Assembly: GCA_002491225.1 (NCBI GenBank)
Contig: DKVN01000113.1
Span: 398 to 7,169, forward strand
Direction: 5' to 3'
Origin: Faecalibacterium sp. UBA7177
Lineage (GTDB): Bacteria; Bacillota; Clostridia; Oscillospirales; Ruminococcaceae
Length of the DNA stretch: 6,772 nucleotides
Under the pieces are notes generated by a model, which saw only the letters and a program-made list of their open reading frames with translations, did not search any database and was not told where the DNA came from. The position numbers and the translations under genes are program-made. Below are positions 6,204 to 6,772 of this stretch, in pieces. Every line of letters begins with the position of its first letter. Position 1 is the first letter of the stretch.

Positions 6204-6206
6204 GCT
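6195..6206. promoter_or_regulatory. Palindrome over the MATE promoter -35 box, possible operator
   Basis: AGCTTGCAAGCT is a perfect 12-bp palindrome whose central six bases are the -35 box TTGCAA. A dimeric repressor bound here would block RNA polymerase. On the + strand it is followed by six T, but with no loop it is a poor terminator. No regulator gene is seen beside it, and the operator role is inference. Confidence 0.4.
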
Positions 6207-6215
6207 TTTTTGCAA

Positions 6216-6239
6216 CAGGACACCGCACAGGATACCGCA
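6216..6239. repeat. Two-copy 12-bp direct repeat upstream of the MATE promoter
   Basis: CAGGACACCGCA (6216-6227) is followed directly by CAGGATACCGCA (6228-6239), differing at one base. It lies between the ABC-gene terminator and the -35 box of the MATE promoter, 13 bases upstream of that box. Its position would suit an activator or repressor site, but two copies could also be a chance duplication. Confidence 0.55.
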
Positions 6240-6240
6240 C

Positions 6241-6275
6241 AAAAGAAGCCGGGACACCCCGAAGGGCGCCCCGGC
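6241..6275 (-). terminator. UUCG-loop rho-independent terminator of the ABC ATPase gene
   Basis: On the - strand, 20 bases after the stop, a 12-bp stem (6264-6275 with 6248-6259, two G-U pairs) closes on a CTTCGG tetraloop and is followed by TTCTTTT. The very stable C(UUCG)G loop and T-rich tail make this a convincing terminator, separating the ABC operon from the MATE unit. Confidence 0.9.
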
Positions 6276-6295
6276 CGGCTGCCGTGGAAAGAGGC

Positions 6296-6772
6296 TTAGA
6301 ACTCGAGGTTCTTGCCGTCCTTGTCAAACACATGGCAGACATTGCCCGAGAAGGTGAACTTGATCTGTGCACCGCGGGCGAAGGTCTCCTTGTGGTTGCC
6401 GGACAGATCCATCGTGGGCACGATGATGACAACGTCGCGGCCCAACGCATTGGTATGCAGATGAACCTCGCTGCCCATCATCTCGCTCACATCCACGGTG
6501 GCGGCGATGGTCTTGGGGCCATCGCCCAGGGTGATGTGGCTGGGACGCACGCCCAGGGTGATGTCCTGCGCAGGGACATTCTTCGCGGCCAGAGCTTTCT
6601 GCTTCTCTTCCGACAGCTCGATCTCGGCACCGCCCACCGACACGGCGTACTTGCCGCCGTTCGCGATCAGCTTCGCGTCGAAGAAGTTCATCTGCGGGGT
6701 GCCGATGAACCCGGCCACGAAGAGGTTGGCGGGATGGTCGAAGACCTGCTGCGGGGTGCCGATCTGCTGGAT
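6296..6772 (-). CDS. ugpC: Sugar ABC transporter ATP-binding protein, UgpC/MsmX/MalK type (C-terminal part)
   Basis: Only the last 158 residues and the stop are in the window; the gene runs off the right edge. The visible part opens with the end of the ATPase domain (IQQIGTPQQVFDHPANLFVAGFIG, 1-24 of the fragment), whose GTP-x2-VF-x2-PAN-x-FVAGFIG-x-P-x-MNF pattern is diagnostic of the MalK/UgpC/MsmX (CUT1) branch. It continues into the regulatory TOBE/MOP-like beta domain, including GVRPSHI (74-80) and MGSEVHLH (99-106). Family members are about 365-375 residues, so roughly 210 residues with Walker A, the ABC signature and Walker B lie outside. The protein energises uptake of oligosaccharides or glycerol-3-phosphate from the cytoplasmic side; in Firmicutes one such ATPase often serves several permeases. 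Substrate cannot be told, and the ugpC symbol is a family name. Its codons are less GC-extreme than those of its neighbours, as expected of a well-expressed core gene. Confidence 0.92.
   Translation of the reverse strand: MQQIGTPQQVFDHPANLFVAGFIGTPQMNFFDAKLIANGGKYAVSVGGAEIELSEEKQKALAAKNVPAQDITLGVRPSHITLGDGPKTIAATVDVSEMMGSEVHLHTNALGRDVVIIVPTMDLSGNHKETFARGAQIKFTFSGNVCHVFDKDGKNLEF

Noticed and set aside
6195..6212. AGCTTGCAAGCT followed by T6 as a + strand terminator.
   Set aside because: The palindrome has no loop, no + strand gene ends upstream of it, and it overlaps the MATE -35 box, so a promoter or operator reading is better.

Overview
The window looks like chromosomal DNA of a GC-rich, Gram-positive anaerobe of the class Clostridia, most likely an Oscillospiraceae/Ruminococcaceae gut bacterium (Faecalibacterium, Gemmiger and Subdoligranulum are the kind of genus meant). 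This is inference from gene content (an AAA/DUF4143 ATPase, a COG2509-type FAD dehydrogenase, a PfkB-type sugar-phosphate kinase, a MATE exporter and a UgpC/MsmX-type ABC ATPase), from purine-rich Shine-Dalgarno sites, and from strongly G/C-biased codons. Nothing in the sequence names a species.

Layout. The left part (1-1796) reads on the + strand. A 23-bp tandem repeat runs into a sigma-A-type promoter, followed by an AAA ATPase/DUF4143 gene and then a small NTF2-like gene with no visible terminator between them. A strong stem-loop at 1839-1877, with T-runs on both strands, closes this unit and also faces the genes converging from the right. The remainder (1966-6772) reads on the - strand. 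In transcription order it holds the 3' part of a sugar ABC-transporter ATPase (cut by the right edge) with a UUCG terminator, then a promoter with a palindrome over its -35 box, a MATE-family exporter, a COG2509 FAD-dependent dehydrogenase, and a 1-phosphofructokinase-family kinase ending near 1966. Gaps of about 180 and 153 bases separate the last three; they hold GC-rich hairpins but no convincing promoter or U-tailed terminator, so partial read-through from the MATE promoter is possible.

How the genes fit together. No single pathway joins them. The ABC ATPase and the PfkB kinase both belong to carbohydrate uptake and use, the MATE protein exports small molecules, and the FAD protein is an uncharacterised redox enzyme. 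The AAA/DUF4143 gene behind its repeat array looks like an independent accessory unit. I see no CRISPR array, tRNA, rRNA, insertion sequence or defence island. The most unusual structure is the repeat array that overlaps the promoter of the AAA/DUF4143 gene. A 4.1-kb open frame on the + strand opposite the three - strand genes is explained by codon bias and is not annotated.
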